Part shown: positions 1 through 9,068 of the stretch, piece by piece
How positions within the stretch are numbered: the stretch's first letter is position 1
Layout: each line of letters starts with the position of its first letter
Assembly (NCBI GenBank): GCA_963722575.1
Contig: CAVRNR010000006.1
Span: 248,001 to 312,000, forward strand
Reading direction: 5' to 3'
Origin: Fen-178 sp963722575
Lineage (GTDB): Bacteria; Acidobacteriota; Terriglobia; Bryobacterales; Bryobacteraceae
Length of the DNA stretch: 64,000 nt
The notes under the pieces: model-generated
The model's database searches: none
What the model was told of the DNA's origin: nothing
What the model saw: only the letters and a program-made list of their open reading frames with translations
Made by a program: the position numbers and the translations under genes

Positions 1-207
1 GGGCTTGGCGTCGAGGAAATAGCCGTCCTTGGAGGGTTGCAGGCGGAAATCGTAGTACCCGTTCTCGTACGGATCGACGATGGCGCGCCACTTCCCATTC
101 AGGCTGGTGGTGCGGCGCGCTTCGACATTCACGATCCGGATGGGCGATTGCGCCTCGGCGGGCGCACAAATCGCGAGCAAAGCCAGAACTGTAAGTTGTG
201 GTCTCAT
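1..207 (-). CDS. N-terminus of an exported glycoside hydrolase family 2-like protein (partial)
   Basis: The minus strand reads 69 codons from an ATG at 207 to the window edge without a stop. The first ~20 residues (MRPQLTVLALLAICAPAEAQ) form a signal peptide ending in AEA/Q, so the protein is exported. It continues with TTSLNGKWRAIVDPYENGYY, the pattern that opens the sugar-binding domain of GH2 enzymes (beta-glucuronidase/beta-galactosidase group), where LNGxW is characteristic. The catalytic barrel lies outside the window, so the substrate cannot be named. It points away from the PEGA gene's upstream side and probably belongs to the same saprophytic polysaccharide repertoire as the GH2, GH27 and GH105 genes further right. 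Confidence 0.7.
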   Translation of the reverse strand, partial: MRPQLTVLALLAICAPAEAQSPIRIVNVEARRTTSLNGKWRAIVDPYENGYYDFRLQPSKDGYFLDAKP

Positions 208-275
208 TCCGCTTCCAATTGTCGCCCATCCGAGAGGTTCAGCGGTACGGGCGCCAATGGGAGCGCGGGATTTTG

Positions 276-836
276 TTACGGGACTACGACCGTCTTCCCG
301 GCCACAATCTGAATCGTCTTGGTAAACGCGCTCCCACCAGCCACGGGATCGATTCTGACGGTGTACTGTCCGGCAGGCAGCATGAGGGCCTGTCGGCAGT
401 TGTTGAACTCACCCGTGTGCCCTTCAAACTGGTCATTGAGGTAGACAGCGTCGAACTTGCTGGCGGTCACGGTTGTTTGCAGCGATCCCAGCGGCGGCTT
501 CGGGGGCGGCAGCGGCTTTAACGTCTGGGCGACAACCACAGTCTTGCCTGCCACGAGATCCACCGAGGTCGTGAAACCCTCATAGCGCGGGTCCACCAGT
601 TTGACTTCGTGCTTTCCCGGCGGCAGCGCGTACTTTCTGGCGATTCTGAAATTGGCCGCCGGTCCGAGGTACTTGCCGTCCACAAAAACGCCGGCCCGTC
701 CCGGGTCGACCTTGGTTTTCAGGTACGCCGTATCTCCCGACTTGCCGATGAGTGTGCCGCATGCAAGCAGCAACGCGACGGCGGTGCAGAATCCCCTGCA
801 CACGAGGTTTAGTGAGCTTTTCGAATGGGATGCCAT
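276..836 (-). CDS. Exported or lipid-anchored PEGA-domain protein
   Basis: 186 residues. The N-terminus (residues 1-30) is a hydrophobic export signal containing LLLACGT, a possible lipobox with Cys26, so this may be a lipoprotein. Two PEGA-type beta repeats follow (about residues 38-105 and 115-186). Each has the x-V-xV-DG/ND-K/Q-xxG core, ends in VAGKTVVV, and they are separated by a proline-rich linker (PLPPPKPPLG). PEGA domains are found in surface proteins and are thought to bind cell-envelope or protein partners; no enzymatic residues are visible. GGAG about 8 bases before the ATG supports the start. Neighbours give no functional hint. Confidence 0.7.
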   Translation of the reverse strand: MASHSKSSLNLVCRGFCTAVALLLACGTLIGKSGDTAYLKTKVDPGRAGVFVDGKYLGPAANFRIARKYALPPGKHEVKLVDPRYEGFTTSVDLVAGKTVVVAQTLKPLPPPKPPLGSLQTTVTASKFDAVYLNDQFEGHTGEFNNCRQALMLPAGQYTVRIDPVAGGSAFTKTIQIVAGKTVVVP

Positions 837-933
837 GTCAGATTCTCCAAATCCTCCGTATTTACATTAGTATACACCCTTGGTTCGAGGCTCCGCTCGG
901 GCCGTCGATGGCCGTCGATGGCGGCCGAAGGCG

Positions 934-1103
934 CCACCGCTCACCTGGCCGGCATTGAGAGGCTCTCGCAGTACGCCTGGCGCTTCCGCTATCCCGGCGC
1001 CCCATATTCTCCCGATCGAATTGAGGCGGAAGAGGCCCGGCACGCGGCCGGGCAGCTTCTGAATGCAGTGGCCACTCGGCTCGAATCCCAGTTCGGTGAT
1101 TGA
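934..1103 (+). pseudogene. C-terminal remnant of a HEPN-domain protein
   Basis: The plus frame ending at the TGA at 1101-1103 encodes IERLSQYAWRFRYPGAPY followed by EAEEARHAAGQLLNAVATRLES. This is the typical C-terminal third of small HEPN-domain proteins (ERLxxYAxxxRYPG, then an amphipathic helix), which are partners of MNT nucleotidyltransferases in toxin-antitoxin pairs. No HEPN N-terminal helices and no plausible start or RBS are visible upstream; the sequence there is low-complexity with a tandem GCCGTCGATG duplication at about 900-920. I read it as a decayed fragment between the PEGA and ROK genes. The family call rests on pattern memory only. Confidence 0.45.
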
Positions 1104-1183
1104 TCTCGACAGCCAGTTCCCCTATAACGGATCTGCCAAGCCTCTGCTAAATTGGAGGGTCGCGAACTCACTGGGAGGTTCTC

Positions 1184-2128
1184 GTGGTGATACTCGGTAT
1201 CGATATCGGCAGCGCGCATATCAAGGCGGGCATGGTGGATGAACAGGGCGCCATCGTGGCGTCGCGCACCATCCAGACTCCCGCCGACCTGGACGGCTTC
1301 CTGCCCGCGCTGCAAGATGCCATTCGCTGGCTGCTCGAGGCCACCGCGCTTCCAGCGGGAGTCGGCGTCGGCTGCAAAGGCATCATCGACCCGGACAGCA
1401 CCCGTATCGAAGTCCTGCCCGGGCACCTGCATTTTCTCCAGGGCCTGCGCCTGGCCGATCTGGTGGGCCTGCCTCTCGACGTCCCGGTTTTCGCCGACAA
1501 CGACGCGCGCGTGGCCTTGGCCGGCGAGATGGTCTGGGGCGCCGCCCGCGGCCATAGCAACGTCGTGATGCTGACGCTGGGCACCGGTGTGGGAGGCGCC
1601 GTGCTGGCCAATGGCCAGTTGCTGCGGGGCCACTCCGGCGTGGCCGGCCATCTGGGCCATGTCACCGTCGAGCCCGACGGCCCCGTCTGCGTTTGCGGCA
1701 ATCGCGGCTGCCTGGAAACGATCTTCTCGGCGCGCGCCATTGAAGGCGAAGCCTGGGCGGCGGTGCATCGCGGATGCGCCTCCGCGCTCACCCGCCTGTT
1801 CCGCGAACAGCCCCAATTGGCCACCTGCCGCACCATCTTTCAGGCGATGAGTGAAGGCGATCCTCTGGCCACCGCGATCGTCTCCAAAGCCATTCGCAGG
1901 CTGGCCGCGGCCATCGCCGGCCTGCTGCACGTCTTCGATCCCGAAGTCGTAATCATCGGCGGGAAGGTTGCCGATGCCGGCGCCGATCTGCTGGTCCCTC
2001 TGCAAGAGGAAGTGTGGGCCCGATCCCGCGGTTTGCTCCGCCGCGACGTCCCGCTCGTCGAGCAGCAGGTGGCCGACAAATCCGGAATTGTCGGAGCCGC
2101 CGGTCTGGTGATGGCCCCGCGGGGGTAG
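1184..2128 (+). CDS. ROK-family sugar kinase (glucokinase-like)
   Basis: 314 residues, normal for a ROK kinase without an N-terminal helix-turn-helix. The N-terminal phosphate loop DIGSAHIKAGMVD, the LGTGVGGAVL segment and the zinc-binding CVCGNRGCLE motif (about residues 168-177, CxCGxxGCxE) identify the family. The catalytic Asp lies in FADNDARVA. It probably phosphorylates glucose or a related hexose at the expense of ATP in the cytoplasm; the exact sugar cannot be read. The start is GTG at 1184, with GGGAGG at 1173-1178 as RBS. It stands alone, followed by a large inverted repeat and the convergent FtsX permease gene. Confidence 0.85.
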   Translation: MVILGIDIGSAHIKAGMVDEQGAIVASRTIQTPADLDGFLPALQDAIRWLLEATALPAGVGVGCKGIIDPDSTRIEVLPGHLHFLQGLRLADLVGLPLDVPVFADNDARVALAGEMVWGAARGHSNVVMLTLGTGVGGAVLANGQLLRGHSGVAGHLGHVTVEPDGPVCVCGNRGCLETIFSARAIEGEAWAAVHRGCASALTRLFREQPQLATCRTIFQAMSEGDPLATAIVSKAIRRLAAAIAGLLHVFDPEVVIIGGKVADAGADLLVPLQEEVWARSRGLLRRDVPLVEQQVADKSGIVGAAGLVMAPRG

Positions 2129-2154
2129 CCGTCGCATTCAAGATAAAATAATGG

Positions 2155-2261
2155 CCACGGATGAACACGGATGAACACGGATAAAACAAGACCAGGAAAT
2201 CTAAGAATCTTGTCTTGAGGTTTTTCTTTGCTTATCCGTGTTTATCCGTGTTCATCCGTGG
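2155..2261. repeat. Long inverted repeat, copy A of a dispersed element
   Basis: Two 30-nt arms (2155-2184 and 2232-2261) match at 29 of 30 positions and are built from CACGGATGAA/CACGGAT units. The spacer holds a nested AACAAGAC...GTCTTG pairing. The element is followed by GCTAAATTGGTTT. A second copy with the same arms and the same tail lies at 38838-38921. It occupies the gap between the convergent ROK and permease genes, where a folded transcript could act as a bidirectional terminator. Confidence 0.85.
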
Positions 2262-2276
2262 CTAAATTGGTTTTCT

Positions 2277-3479
2277 TTACTCGTACCTCAGCGCCTCGGT
2301 CGGGTTCAGATGCGCCGCCCGGTTGGCTGGCAGTATCCCGAAAATCAGCCCCACCAGGCAGGAAACCCCGAAGGCCACCACAATCGCCACCAGTGAAATC
2401 GGAATCTTGATATCCGCGAACAATTGCACGCTCAGCGGAATCGCCACGCCCACTAGAATGCCCAGCAGCCCGCCCGAGAGGCTCACCAGGATCGCTTCGG
2501 TCAGAAACTGCATCAGAATCTCCCTGGGCGACGCTCCCACCGCCAGCCGCACCCCGATCTCCCGCGTCCGCTCGGTCACCGTCACCAGCATGATGTTCAT
2601 GATCCCGATCCCGGAAATCAGCAGCGTGATGGCGGAAACCAGAACCAGTACGAACGAGAGGATCAGCGAGATGTTCTTGGCCGCGTTCAGAATCGCCGTC
2701 AGCGTGTCCACACGGTAGCGCGCGCCCGGCCGGTGGCGCCCCTCCACGATTGCCTGCACCCGCTGCGCCACCCGGTCCACCTGCATGGGCGACCGCACCT
2801 GCACGTACAGCGGGTCGATGCGCTCCACCGGCGTGAAGTACCGCAGCACCGTGATGGGGATCAGGATAGTGTCGCGCTCCACTTCCGACTGCCCGAACGT
2901 CTCCACCTTCTCGTGAAACGTCCCGATCACCGTGAACTGCAGCCCGTAGAGCTTGATGACCTGGCCGAGCGCGCTCGCCCGGCTGCCGTACATCCGCTCC
3001 GCCAGCTTGTCGGTCAGCAGCGCCACCTTCGCGCGCAGCGTGACGTCGCTTTCATCGAGGAACCGGCCGGAGCCGATCACGATGTTCCGCACCGGTTGGT
3101 ACTCCTGGTCGGTGCCGATCACCTTCACGTCCTGTTCCTTGCCGCCGATCGGAATGCGGTCGAAGTTGGACATCACGCCCGTAGCCGCCACAATCTCCGC
3201 TCCCAGATCCTGACGGATCGCCTCCACGTCGGACATCTTGATGTAATCGGCTTCCGACACCGCCACGTCCGGACCGCCCGAGGCGTAGTACGCAAAGATG
3301 ATGTTGGAGCCGATGCCCTCGACCTGTTCCAGGATGTAGTCCCGGCTGGTGAGCGAGATGGTTACGACCAGGATCACCGAGGCCGTGCCGATCACCATCC
3401 CCAGCCCGGTGAGCAGTGATCGAACGGGATTGGCGCGTAGCGCCTGGGCGCTGAATCGGAGGGCTTCGCCGAGGAACAC
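2277..3479 (-). CDS. MacB/FtsX-type ABC transporter permease
   Basis: 400 residues. It has an N-terminal membrane helix (about 20-42), a large periplasmic MacB-PCD-like domain (about 45-270) and three C-terminal helices of the FtsX domain. The signature GIGIMNIMLVTVTERTREIG is at about 290-310, and PANRAAHLNPTEALRYE closes the protein. The family exports macrolides, peptides or lipids, or transmits mechanical force, and normally pairs with a MacB/LolD ATPase; no ATPase is nearby. The GTG start at 3479 shares its G with the TAG stop of the upstream TPR gene (TAGTG), implying translational coupling. Which substrate it moves is unknown. Confidence 0.85.
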   Translation of the reverse strand: MFLGEALRFSAQALRANPVRSLLTGLGMVIGTASVILVVTISLTSRDYILEQVEGIGSNIIFAYYASGGPDVAVSEADYIKMSDVEAIRQDLGAEIVAATGVMSNFDRIPIGGKEQDVKVIGTDQEYQPVRNIVIGSGRFLDESDVTLRAKVALLTDKLAERMYGSRASALGQVIKLYGLQFTVIGTFHEKVETFGQSEVERDTILIPITVLRYFTPVERIDPLYVQVRSPMQVDRVAQRVQAIVEGRHRPGARYRVDTLTAILNAAKNISLILSFVLVLVSAITLLISGIGIMNIMLVTVTERTREIGVRLAVGASPREILMQFLTEAILVSLSGGLLGILVGVAIPLSVQLFADIKIPISLVAIVVAFGVSCLVGLIFGILPANRAAHLNPTEALRYE

Positions 3480-4330
3480 TAGCCGCCCTGCGCTTGCTTG
3501 AGGAGTTTCTCAGCCTGCGACCGCGGCGGATCTTCGGGCGTGAGAGCGAGGCTCAAGTAACGCTTGAGCAAATCCTGTGCAACTTTCAGATTTCGGCCTG
3601 CTTTGATGTATACGTCTGCCTTGGCAAATAGCACCTTTGGACTGTTGGGCGCAATCGCTTCGGCGCGCGCGAAGCTCTGGTCGGCCTCCTGAAATCGCCC
3701 CTGTTTGGCCAGCAGCCGCGCCAGGTCGACCAATCGCCCCACCTGGTGCGGCGTCAGATCGATGGCCCGCCGCAGTTGTTCTTCGGCGCTGGAGAACTCC
3801 TTGCGCTGCTCGGCCAGTTTGGCCTGCGCCCAGTGGCCCTCGGCCGGGTTGATCCGGGCAATCTGCTCCGCCGTGGCTGCCGCCTTTTCGAAACCGCCAC
3901 CCAGAAAGCCGGGCGCCTCCAGGTAATACTCGAACAGGTCGCTCTGCGCTTCCAGGTTGCGCGGGTTCAATTGCGCGGCTTTCTCAAAATACTGCCGTGC
4001 CTTGGAGGCGTGGCCCGGAGCCGTAAACAGGCTGGAAGTCTCCGCCCGCCGCCCGTACGCGCGCCCCAGCCACAGGTTGAACTCGGAGTTGCCCGGTTCG
4101 GCCGCCACCGCTTGTTCCAGCGCTTCGGTAGCGTTCTTGAAGTCGCCCTGCATGTAGTAATTCCGGCCTTCCAACTCGTAGACTGCGCCGTCTTTTTGCG
4201 GGATTGCCCGGAGAATCTTCAAGGATTGCTCGAACTCCGTCAGATTGTACAACTTGCGGGCCTGGTCGAACTCGGGACCGCCGGCCCACATCCCGCAACT
4301 CAAACTGAGCAGCAATACAAGAGGTTTCAA
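3479..4330 (-). CDS. Exported tetratricopeptide-repeat protein
   Basis: 283 residues with a signal peptide at 1-16 (VLLLSLSCGMWAGG). The rest is helical TPR repeats: a unit around YELEGRNYYMQGDFKNATEA (about 50-70), then about 75-135 and 150-250 with characteristic AxxxNPxxxEAxxxL spacing. It is probably a periplasmic scaffold or adaptor. Its stop overlaps the start of the FtsX permease by one base, so the two are made together and the TPR protein may be a partner of the permease. No catalytic residues are visible. Confidence 0.8.
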   Translation of the reverse strand: MKPLVLLLSLSCGMWAGGPEFDQARKLYNLTEFEQSLKILRAIPQKDGAVYELEGRNYYMQGDFKNATEALEQAVAAEPGNSEFNLWLGRAYGRRAETSSLFTAPGHASKARQYFEKAAQLNPRNLEAQSDLFEYYLEAPGFLGGGFEKAAATAEQIARINPAEGHWAQAKLAEQRKEFSSAEEQLRRAIDLTPHQVGRLVDLARLLAKQGRFQEADQSFARAEAIAPNSPKVLFAKADVYIKAGRNLKVAQDLLKRYLSLALTPEDPPRSQAEKLLKQAQGG

Positions 4331-4451
4331 CCGATCACCGTCCTGGCTTGGCTAGCCATTTTAACTCAAATACATAGATGAATCCGAGGGCGCTTGAGTT
4401 TCAGCGGAAGCGTGCCCGCTCTTTTGTAATTCGCCGGCACGACGTGCCAAA

Positions 4452-6404
4452 ATGAGACGGGTTCAGACCATGCGACAACTGCCACTAAGAGCACATGCCC
4501 TCGCGCTGACGCTTCCATGCCTGCTGTTCGGCGTCTTCCTGGGGACCACCGGCGCCCGCGCCGCCGCCAATCCACTGGCGCACTTCACGAAAATCATTTT
4601 CGGACGCCATTCCGACGACCTGGCGGACTTTGAGGCCTTTGCCCGCCGTGCCAAGCAATCCGGCGCCACCCATATTGTGCTTACCGGCGAGGATCTGCCC
4701 TGGGCCAAGTGGCAACTGGACACCGCCGGCGACCCTTATCCGGCGTGGGCCATGTCGAATATCGGCCTGCTCAAGATCGCCACGCCCACAGCCCTCAAAC
4801 CATACCTGCCCCAGGACTATGCGGATACGGTCATGGGAATTCTCCGCTCCCGATGCGCCGTTCTGCGCAAGCTCGGTTTGAAGGCCGCTTTCACCACGTT
4901 CGAGCCGCAAATGCTTCCGGAACCGGTGTACGAGGCGCATCCTTTGTGGCGAGGCCCGCAGGTGGATCACCCGCTGCGCTCCCGTGTGCCCCGCTTCGCT
5001 CCGTCGATTGATAATCCGGAAGTGCTCGCCTTGTATCGAGAGTCGATAAAAGCGCTGTTGACCGCCTGCCCCGAGATCGAGATTCTCTCCCTGCATACCA
5101 ACGACTCCGGTTCGGGAGTGAGTTGGAGCGGAGGCCTGTATCCAGGTCCCAACGGCAATTCCCTTTACCGGGACGAACCAATGTACCAGCGTTACCGCGA
5201 TTTTTTCGCGGCTCTTCAGGCAGGAGCGCGCGACACCGGCGCCCAGGGTCTCGAGATTGACGCCGACTGGGTGCGCGAGAGCGCGCCGGAATTGATCGCC
5301 GGCCGGCTCGGTCCCGGAATGGCGGTCGCCAACCTGGAAGGACCAGGCGCCACCCCGTATAAAGCGGAAGTCGGTTTCCTGTTGGATTACTTCTACCCGT
5401 TCTATCCCGCCCAGGGCATCCCCATACCCGTGCGCTATCTCGACGAGCTGGAACAAGCTTCGAAGAGCGCGGCGCCGCGCCTGTTTTACCTGATAGGCGA
5501 CCGATTCGATAGCGACTTGTATTTCCGGATCTACGATGCGTTTGTAAAGAGCCCCACCCAGGACGAAGTGTCCCGGTTGGAGTTGCTGCGATCGATTGCG
5601 GCCGAACGCGCCGGTCAAGAGAGCGCCGCGGCGCTGCTGGACGCATGGCTGGCGCTCGATCGCATTCAACGCGATACGGACATCGTCGATTTCGGGGGCA
5701 CCATGTTCTATCTCGGCTCGGTGCAACAACGCTGGCTGACGCGCCCGTTTGTGCCGTTTCCCGAGGAACTGACGCCCGCGGAGACGCAATATTACCGGAA
5801 GTATCAATTCCAGGCGAGGTCCGAGGCGCGGGCTCGCAATCTGGACGAGCTGCAGGGAACCCATCAATACCAGGGACTAGGGGGTGCGGCGCTCTCGGGT
5901 AAGCTGCTCGTACGGATGCTCGCCGAGCTGGCGAGGGCCCGCGACGATGTCCGCAAGATCGAGGCGACTGGCGGCGCGGGTGGCCGGCAGCGCTACCAGT
6001 TATTGGATGAGCGGCTGCGGGTGTTCGAAGCGCTGGTCGACAACTGCCGGGACGCCATCGAGTACCAGTACGACCTGGATACCGCCAGAGGGTGGGAATT
6101 GCGGCGTCCCGTCGAAAGCCAGCAGCAGTTGACCGATATTCCCGAATGGCGGGCCATACGGGACACGGCCAGGCGGGAAATCGACAATACAGCCGTGCTC
6201 ATCGACTTACTGCAATCGCAAACAGCGCCGTTACTCGATCTCGCCAAGACCAACGGCGAGGAGAACATACGCGTGCTTGGACCGGACCTGATCGCTCAGC
6301 TCCGGAAGAAGATCGGAATCATGATCGCCCACTGGGCGGACTACGAGAGACTGTTTATAAAAGAGAGCACCGATGCGGAACCTACTTCCTCAGCAGGGCA
6401 TTGA
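4452..6404 (+). CDS. Exported TIM-barrel glycoside-hydrolase-like protein of unknown specificity
   Basis: 650 residues. A signal peptide ends near residue 38 (GTTGARAA). Residues about 45-380 look like a (beta/alpha)8 barrel with a strand-end acidic cluster, HTNDSGSGVSWSGG, which resembles the catalytic or substrate-binding loop of alpha-glucuronidase-like and GH20-like enzymes. The C-terminal ~250 residues are mostly helical and charged. I do not recognise the family with certainty. The last 23 bases overlap the 3' end of the convergent GH105 gene, an arrangement that would fit two enzymes for acidic polysaccharide breakdown, although they are not co-transcribed. Confidence 0.55.
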   Translation: MRRVQTMRQLPLRAHALALTLPCLLFGVFLGTTGARAAANPLAHFTKIIFGRHSDDLADFEAFARRAKQSGATHIVLTGEDLPWAKWQLDTAGDPYPAWAMSNIGLLKIATPTALKPYLPQDYADTVMGILRSRCAVLRKLGLKAAFTTFEPQMLPEPVYEAHPLWRGPQVDHPLRSRVPRFAPSIDNPEVLALYRESIKALLTACPEIEILSLHTNDSGSGVSWSGGLYPGPNGNSLYRDEPMYQRYRDFFAALQAGARDTGAQGLEIDADWVRESAPELIAGRLGPGMAVANLEGPGATPYKAEVGFLLDYFYPFYPAQGIPIPVRYLDELEQASKSAAPRLFYLIGDRFDSDLYFRIYDAFVKSPTQDEVSRLELLRSIAAERAGQESAAALLDAWLALDRIQRDTDIVDFGGTMFYLGSVQQRWLTRPFVPFPEELTPAETQYYRKYQFQARSEARARNLDELQGTHQYQGLGGAALSGKLLVRMLAELARARDDVRKIEATGGAGGRQRYQLLDERLRVFEALVDNCRDAIEYQYDLDTARGWELRRPVESQQQLTDIPEWRAIRDTARREIDNTAVLIDLLQSQTAPLLDLAKTNGEENIRVLGPDLIAQLRKKIGIMIAHWADYERLFIKESTDAEPTSSAGH

Positions 6405-7470
6405 TGCACCATAGAACCGGCGCCTGGCCGTGCGGATTGCCCTTTTGGGTTGGGCGGTTCAGGTAGAACGCCAGGCTGTTGGTCTGGCCCGTGCCGACGC
6501 ACACCTTGTCCACCAGGCCATCCTTGTCGATGAACAACTTGTTGAGCCCGATCCAACCCTTGCGCGCGGCTTGGGCGTAGGCCTTGTCCTTGAGCCAGCC
6601 CTTCTTCACGCCGGTGATCATGGCGTAGGTGAACATGGCCGTCGAGGAACTCTCCTGGTAAGACTCGGGGTGGTCGATCAGTTGATGCCATACCCCGTCC
6701 GCGTCCTGATACTTCAACAGCGCGGCCATCATCTTCAGGTAGCCTTGCATGATGCGGGCGCGCTGGGGGTGGTTCTTGGGCAGATCGGTGAGCAGTTCGG
6801 ACATGCCGCCCGCCACCCAGCCGTTGCCCCGGCCCCAGAAGAAGGGGATGTCGGGCCCGTGGTAGAACAGGCCGTTGGGCCTCTGCAGCTTGTCCAGGTA
6901 GGCCACCATTTCGAGCGCGGCGCGGTCCAGGTAGACCTTGTCGCCCATGGCGCGGTACGCCTGAAGCTGGAGGATCGTGATCATATACGTATCGTCGACC
7001 CAGAAGCGCGTCTCGGCCGAGAGCCCGTCCGGCCTGGGGTCTTCCCACTGCTGGTCCGCCAGTTTCTTGCCGAGCGCCAGGTATTGCGGGTCCTTGGTGC
7101 GGATATACAATTCCAGCGGCACGATGCCGAAGATGTTGTGGTCCACGTGGCGCTGCCACGAAACCAGCTTCTTCTGTCCCTCTTCGGTCCGCCACGGGTC
7201 GTAGCGCTTCACCAGCGCGTCGGTCATCGCCTGATCCTTGATCAGCTTGGCGAACTCCAGCGCGGAGTACCACGTCGAATCCTCGGCGTAGTGCACCCCG
7301 GGGCCGCGCGGAATCCAGCGCGGGAGCATGTCCTTAACGATCTTTCTGCCGATTTCCTCGGGCGACATGCCAGCCGGCCAGTTGGTGAATTCCTTATTCC
7401 CCGCCGTGGCCGCGCCGGCGAGCCCCACGACGATGAGTCCGGCGAGCGAATGATGAATGAACGTGCGCAT
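6382..7470 (-). CDS. GH105/GH88-like unsaturated glucuronyl or rhamnogalacturonyl hydrolase, exported
   Basis: 362 residues from the ATG at 7470, chosen over an upstream in-frame start because AAAGGACAG sits 4-10 bases before it and a signal peptide (MRTFIHHSLAGLIVVGLAG) follows at once. The (alpha/alpha)6 barrel is recognisable by HVDHNIFGI, RFWVDDTYMITILQ (the catalytic Asp region of YteR-type enzymes), WGRGNGWVAGGM and ESSSTAMFTYAM. The family hydrates and cleaves the unsaturated uronic acid left by polysaccharide lyases on pectin or similar polymers. It is monocistronic and convergent with the preceding barrel protein. Confidence 0.85.
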   Translation of the reverse strand: MRTFIHHSLAGLIVVGLAGAATAGNKEFTNWPAGMSPEEIGRKIVKDMLPRWIPRGPGVHYAEDSTWYSALEFAKLIKDQAMTDALVKRYDPWRTEEGQKKLVSWQRHVDHNIFGIVPLELYIRTKDPQYLALGKKLADQQWEDPRPDGLSAETRFWVDDTYMITILQLQAYRAMGDKVYLDRAALEMVAYLDKLQRPNGLFYHGPDIPFFWGRGNGWVAGGMSELLTDLPKNHPQRARIMQGYLKMMAALLKYQDADGVWHQLIDHPESYQESSSTAMFTYAMITGVKKGWLKDKAYAQAARKGWIGLNKLFIDKDGLVDKVCVGTGQTNSLAFYLNRPTQKGNPHGQAPVLWCINALLRK

Positions 7471-7706
7471 TCTCTGTCCTTTCAAGTCCGTGTGGACCAG
7501 CGGCCACGCAGACGATAAAAAGATAACCAACTTTCAAAGTGTACACGAGACGAAGTGCCTTTGTCTCCGCTGTCTCCGCGCTCTCAAATCCCCGGTCCAA
7601 TAGTGTACAGCCTCGATCCTCGCACGCCCCCATATGTCTCTAGACTCTTCTCCGCGTCTTTCTCTGCGTCTCCGCGACTCCGCGTCGAAAAATTGGCCTC
7701 GTTCCT
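7471..7706. other. Intergenic region with degenerate CTCCGCGTCT-type repeats
   Basis: No gene is visible. The part near 7650-7690 is a run of related units (CTCCGCGTCTTTCTCTGCG, then CTCCGCGACTCCGCG) that looks like a decayed dispersed repeat. Two GTGTACA motifs lie near 7540 and 7600. It separates the 5' end of the GH105 gene from the 3' end of the aldo/keto reductase gene and should contain the GH105 promoter, which I cannot place. Confidence 0.5.
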
Positions 7707-8474
7707 TCACATCCCCCGACACGCCTCCTGAAACGCCCGCCAGTTCTCTTTCAGGTGGGCCGGGGAAGTGGTCCCCGTGAGGACCACCCCTTGAAAACTC
7801 CTCTCCAGGATGAAGCGGAAGGCCACGACCTTGTCCGCGCCGGCATCGACCATGGCGCCCATCGCGAAGGGACGGTTCACCGCCACCCACATCCCCCGTG
7901 CGCCGGCCCGATCGAGGATGCCGCCAAACGCCGGATTCTCCCGGTTGAACGGAAGTTGCATCACCGAGAACCGCTCATCCTCAACCGCCAGGCGGCCCGA
8001 TTCGACATCGCTCACGCTCGGCCCCAGCCGCCGGATTCCGAGCGATTGGGCGTACTCCCACGCCCGCGCCACCTCCGCGCTGGCCAGCGCCCGCGGCGTG
8101 GTCTTGTGCAATTGCAGAATCTCGACGGCGCCCAGCCGCGCCAGGCTTTCATCCAGACTGCGCCGCAACGCGTCGAAGCTGTGGTCCGCGTAAGGCGCGC
8201 CCGCGGCGCGGTCCCAGTGCTCGCCAAACTTGGTGGCCACCGTCACCTGGCCGCGCTGCCTGGCCGGCATCCGCTTCAGGAACCGGCCCAGACGCTCCTC
8301 GCTCACCCCATCGCCGTAGGAGGGCGCGGTGTCGAAATACCGTATGCCCACGTCGAACGCCGATTCCAGCAGAGCGAGAGCCTCGCGTTCGGTGGGCACC
8401 GGGGCCGGTGCGTGGCCCCAGGGTTTGCCGATGCCGATCAGGCCGAGACCGAGTTGCACGCTGCCAGGGCTCAT
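7707..8474 (-). CDS. Aldo/keto reductase family oxidoreductase
   Basis: 255 residues from the ATG at 8474 (MSPGSVQLGLGLIGIGK). An upstream extension of the frame runs through the divergent HD gene and is not credible. The AKR tetrad is present: Asp and Tyr in RYFDTAPSYGDG, Lys in VATKFGEH, His in EILQLHKTT. Substrates would be carbonyl compounds reduced with NADPH in the cytoplasm. The protein is shorter than the usual 290-330 residues and lacks part of the typical C-terminal half of the barrel around the NADPH-binding loop. It is divergent from the HD-domain gene with only 18 bases between starts. Confidence 0.8.
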   Translation of the reverse strand: MSPGSVQLGLGLIGIGKPWGHAPAPVPTEREALALLESAFDVGIRYFDTAPSYGDGVSEERLGRFLKRMPARQRGQVTVATKFGEHWDRAAGAPYADHSFDALRRSLDESLARLGAVEILQLHKTTPRALASAEVARAWEYAQSLGIRRLGPSVSDVESGRLAVEDERFSVMQLPFNRENPAFGGILDRAGARGMWVAVNRPFAMGAMVDAGADKVVAFRFILERSFQGVVLTGTTSPAHLKENWRAFQEACRGM

Positions 8475-8492
8475 CGATATATCATAATCTGC

Positions 8493-9068
8493 ATGATCGA
8501 TCGAGAACAGGCCTGGAACATTCTCTGCGAATTCACGAAATCCGACGGTCTCCGCAAACACGCGCTGGCGGTGGAGACGTGCGTGGTTGCCTATGCCGCG
8601 AAGCTCGGCCAGGACCAGCACGCATGGTCCGTCACCGCGCTGCTGCACGATTTCGATTGGGAGATTCACCCGCAGTTGCCGGATCATCCCATCAAGGGCG
8701 AGCCCATCCTGGCCGGGCGCGGCGTGGATGAGGAAACGCGGCGGGCGATTCTGTCACATGCCAATCACAGCGGCGTGCCGCGCCTGTCGCCGCTCGAGAA
8801 GACGCTTTTTGCCTGCGACGAGCTGGCCGGCTTCATCACCGCGATTTCCTATGTGAAGCCGCACCGAAGCGTGTTCGAAGTGGACGTGGCCTCGGTGAAG
8901 AAGAAGATGAAGGACAAGGCCTTTGCGCGCTCCGTAAATCGCCAGGAGATTATCGATGGCGCGCAGGAGCTGGGCGTGCCGCTCGACGAGCACATCGATT
9001 TCTGCGTCAAGGCCATGCAGGCGCGCGCCGAAGAGCTGGGGTTGAAGGGCAGCGCTTCACTGCCCTGA
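8493..9068 (+). CDS. HD-domain phosphohydrolase
   Basis: 191 residues from the ATG at 8493. The conserved HD residues are seen in LRKHALAVE (first His), ALLHDFDWE (the HD pair), ILSHANHSG and ACDELAGFI (final Asp). This arrangement matches small HDIG-type hydrolases of nucleotides or phosphate esters that use a bound divalent metal. It shares a very short divergent promoter region with the aldo/keto reductase. Its last 12 bases overlap the convergent VOC gene. Confidence 0.85.
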   Translation: MIDREQAWNILCEFTKSDGLRKHALAVETCVVAYAAKLGQDQHAWSVTALLHDFDWEIHPQLPDHPIKGEPILAGRGVDEETRRAILSHANHSGVPRLSPLEKTLFACDELAGFITAISYVKPHRSVFEVDVASVKKKMKDKAFARSVNRQEIIDGAQELGVPLDEHIDFCVKAMQARAEELGLKGSASLP

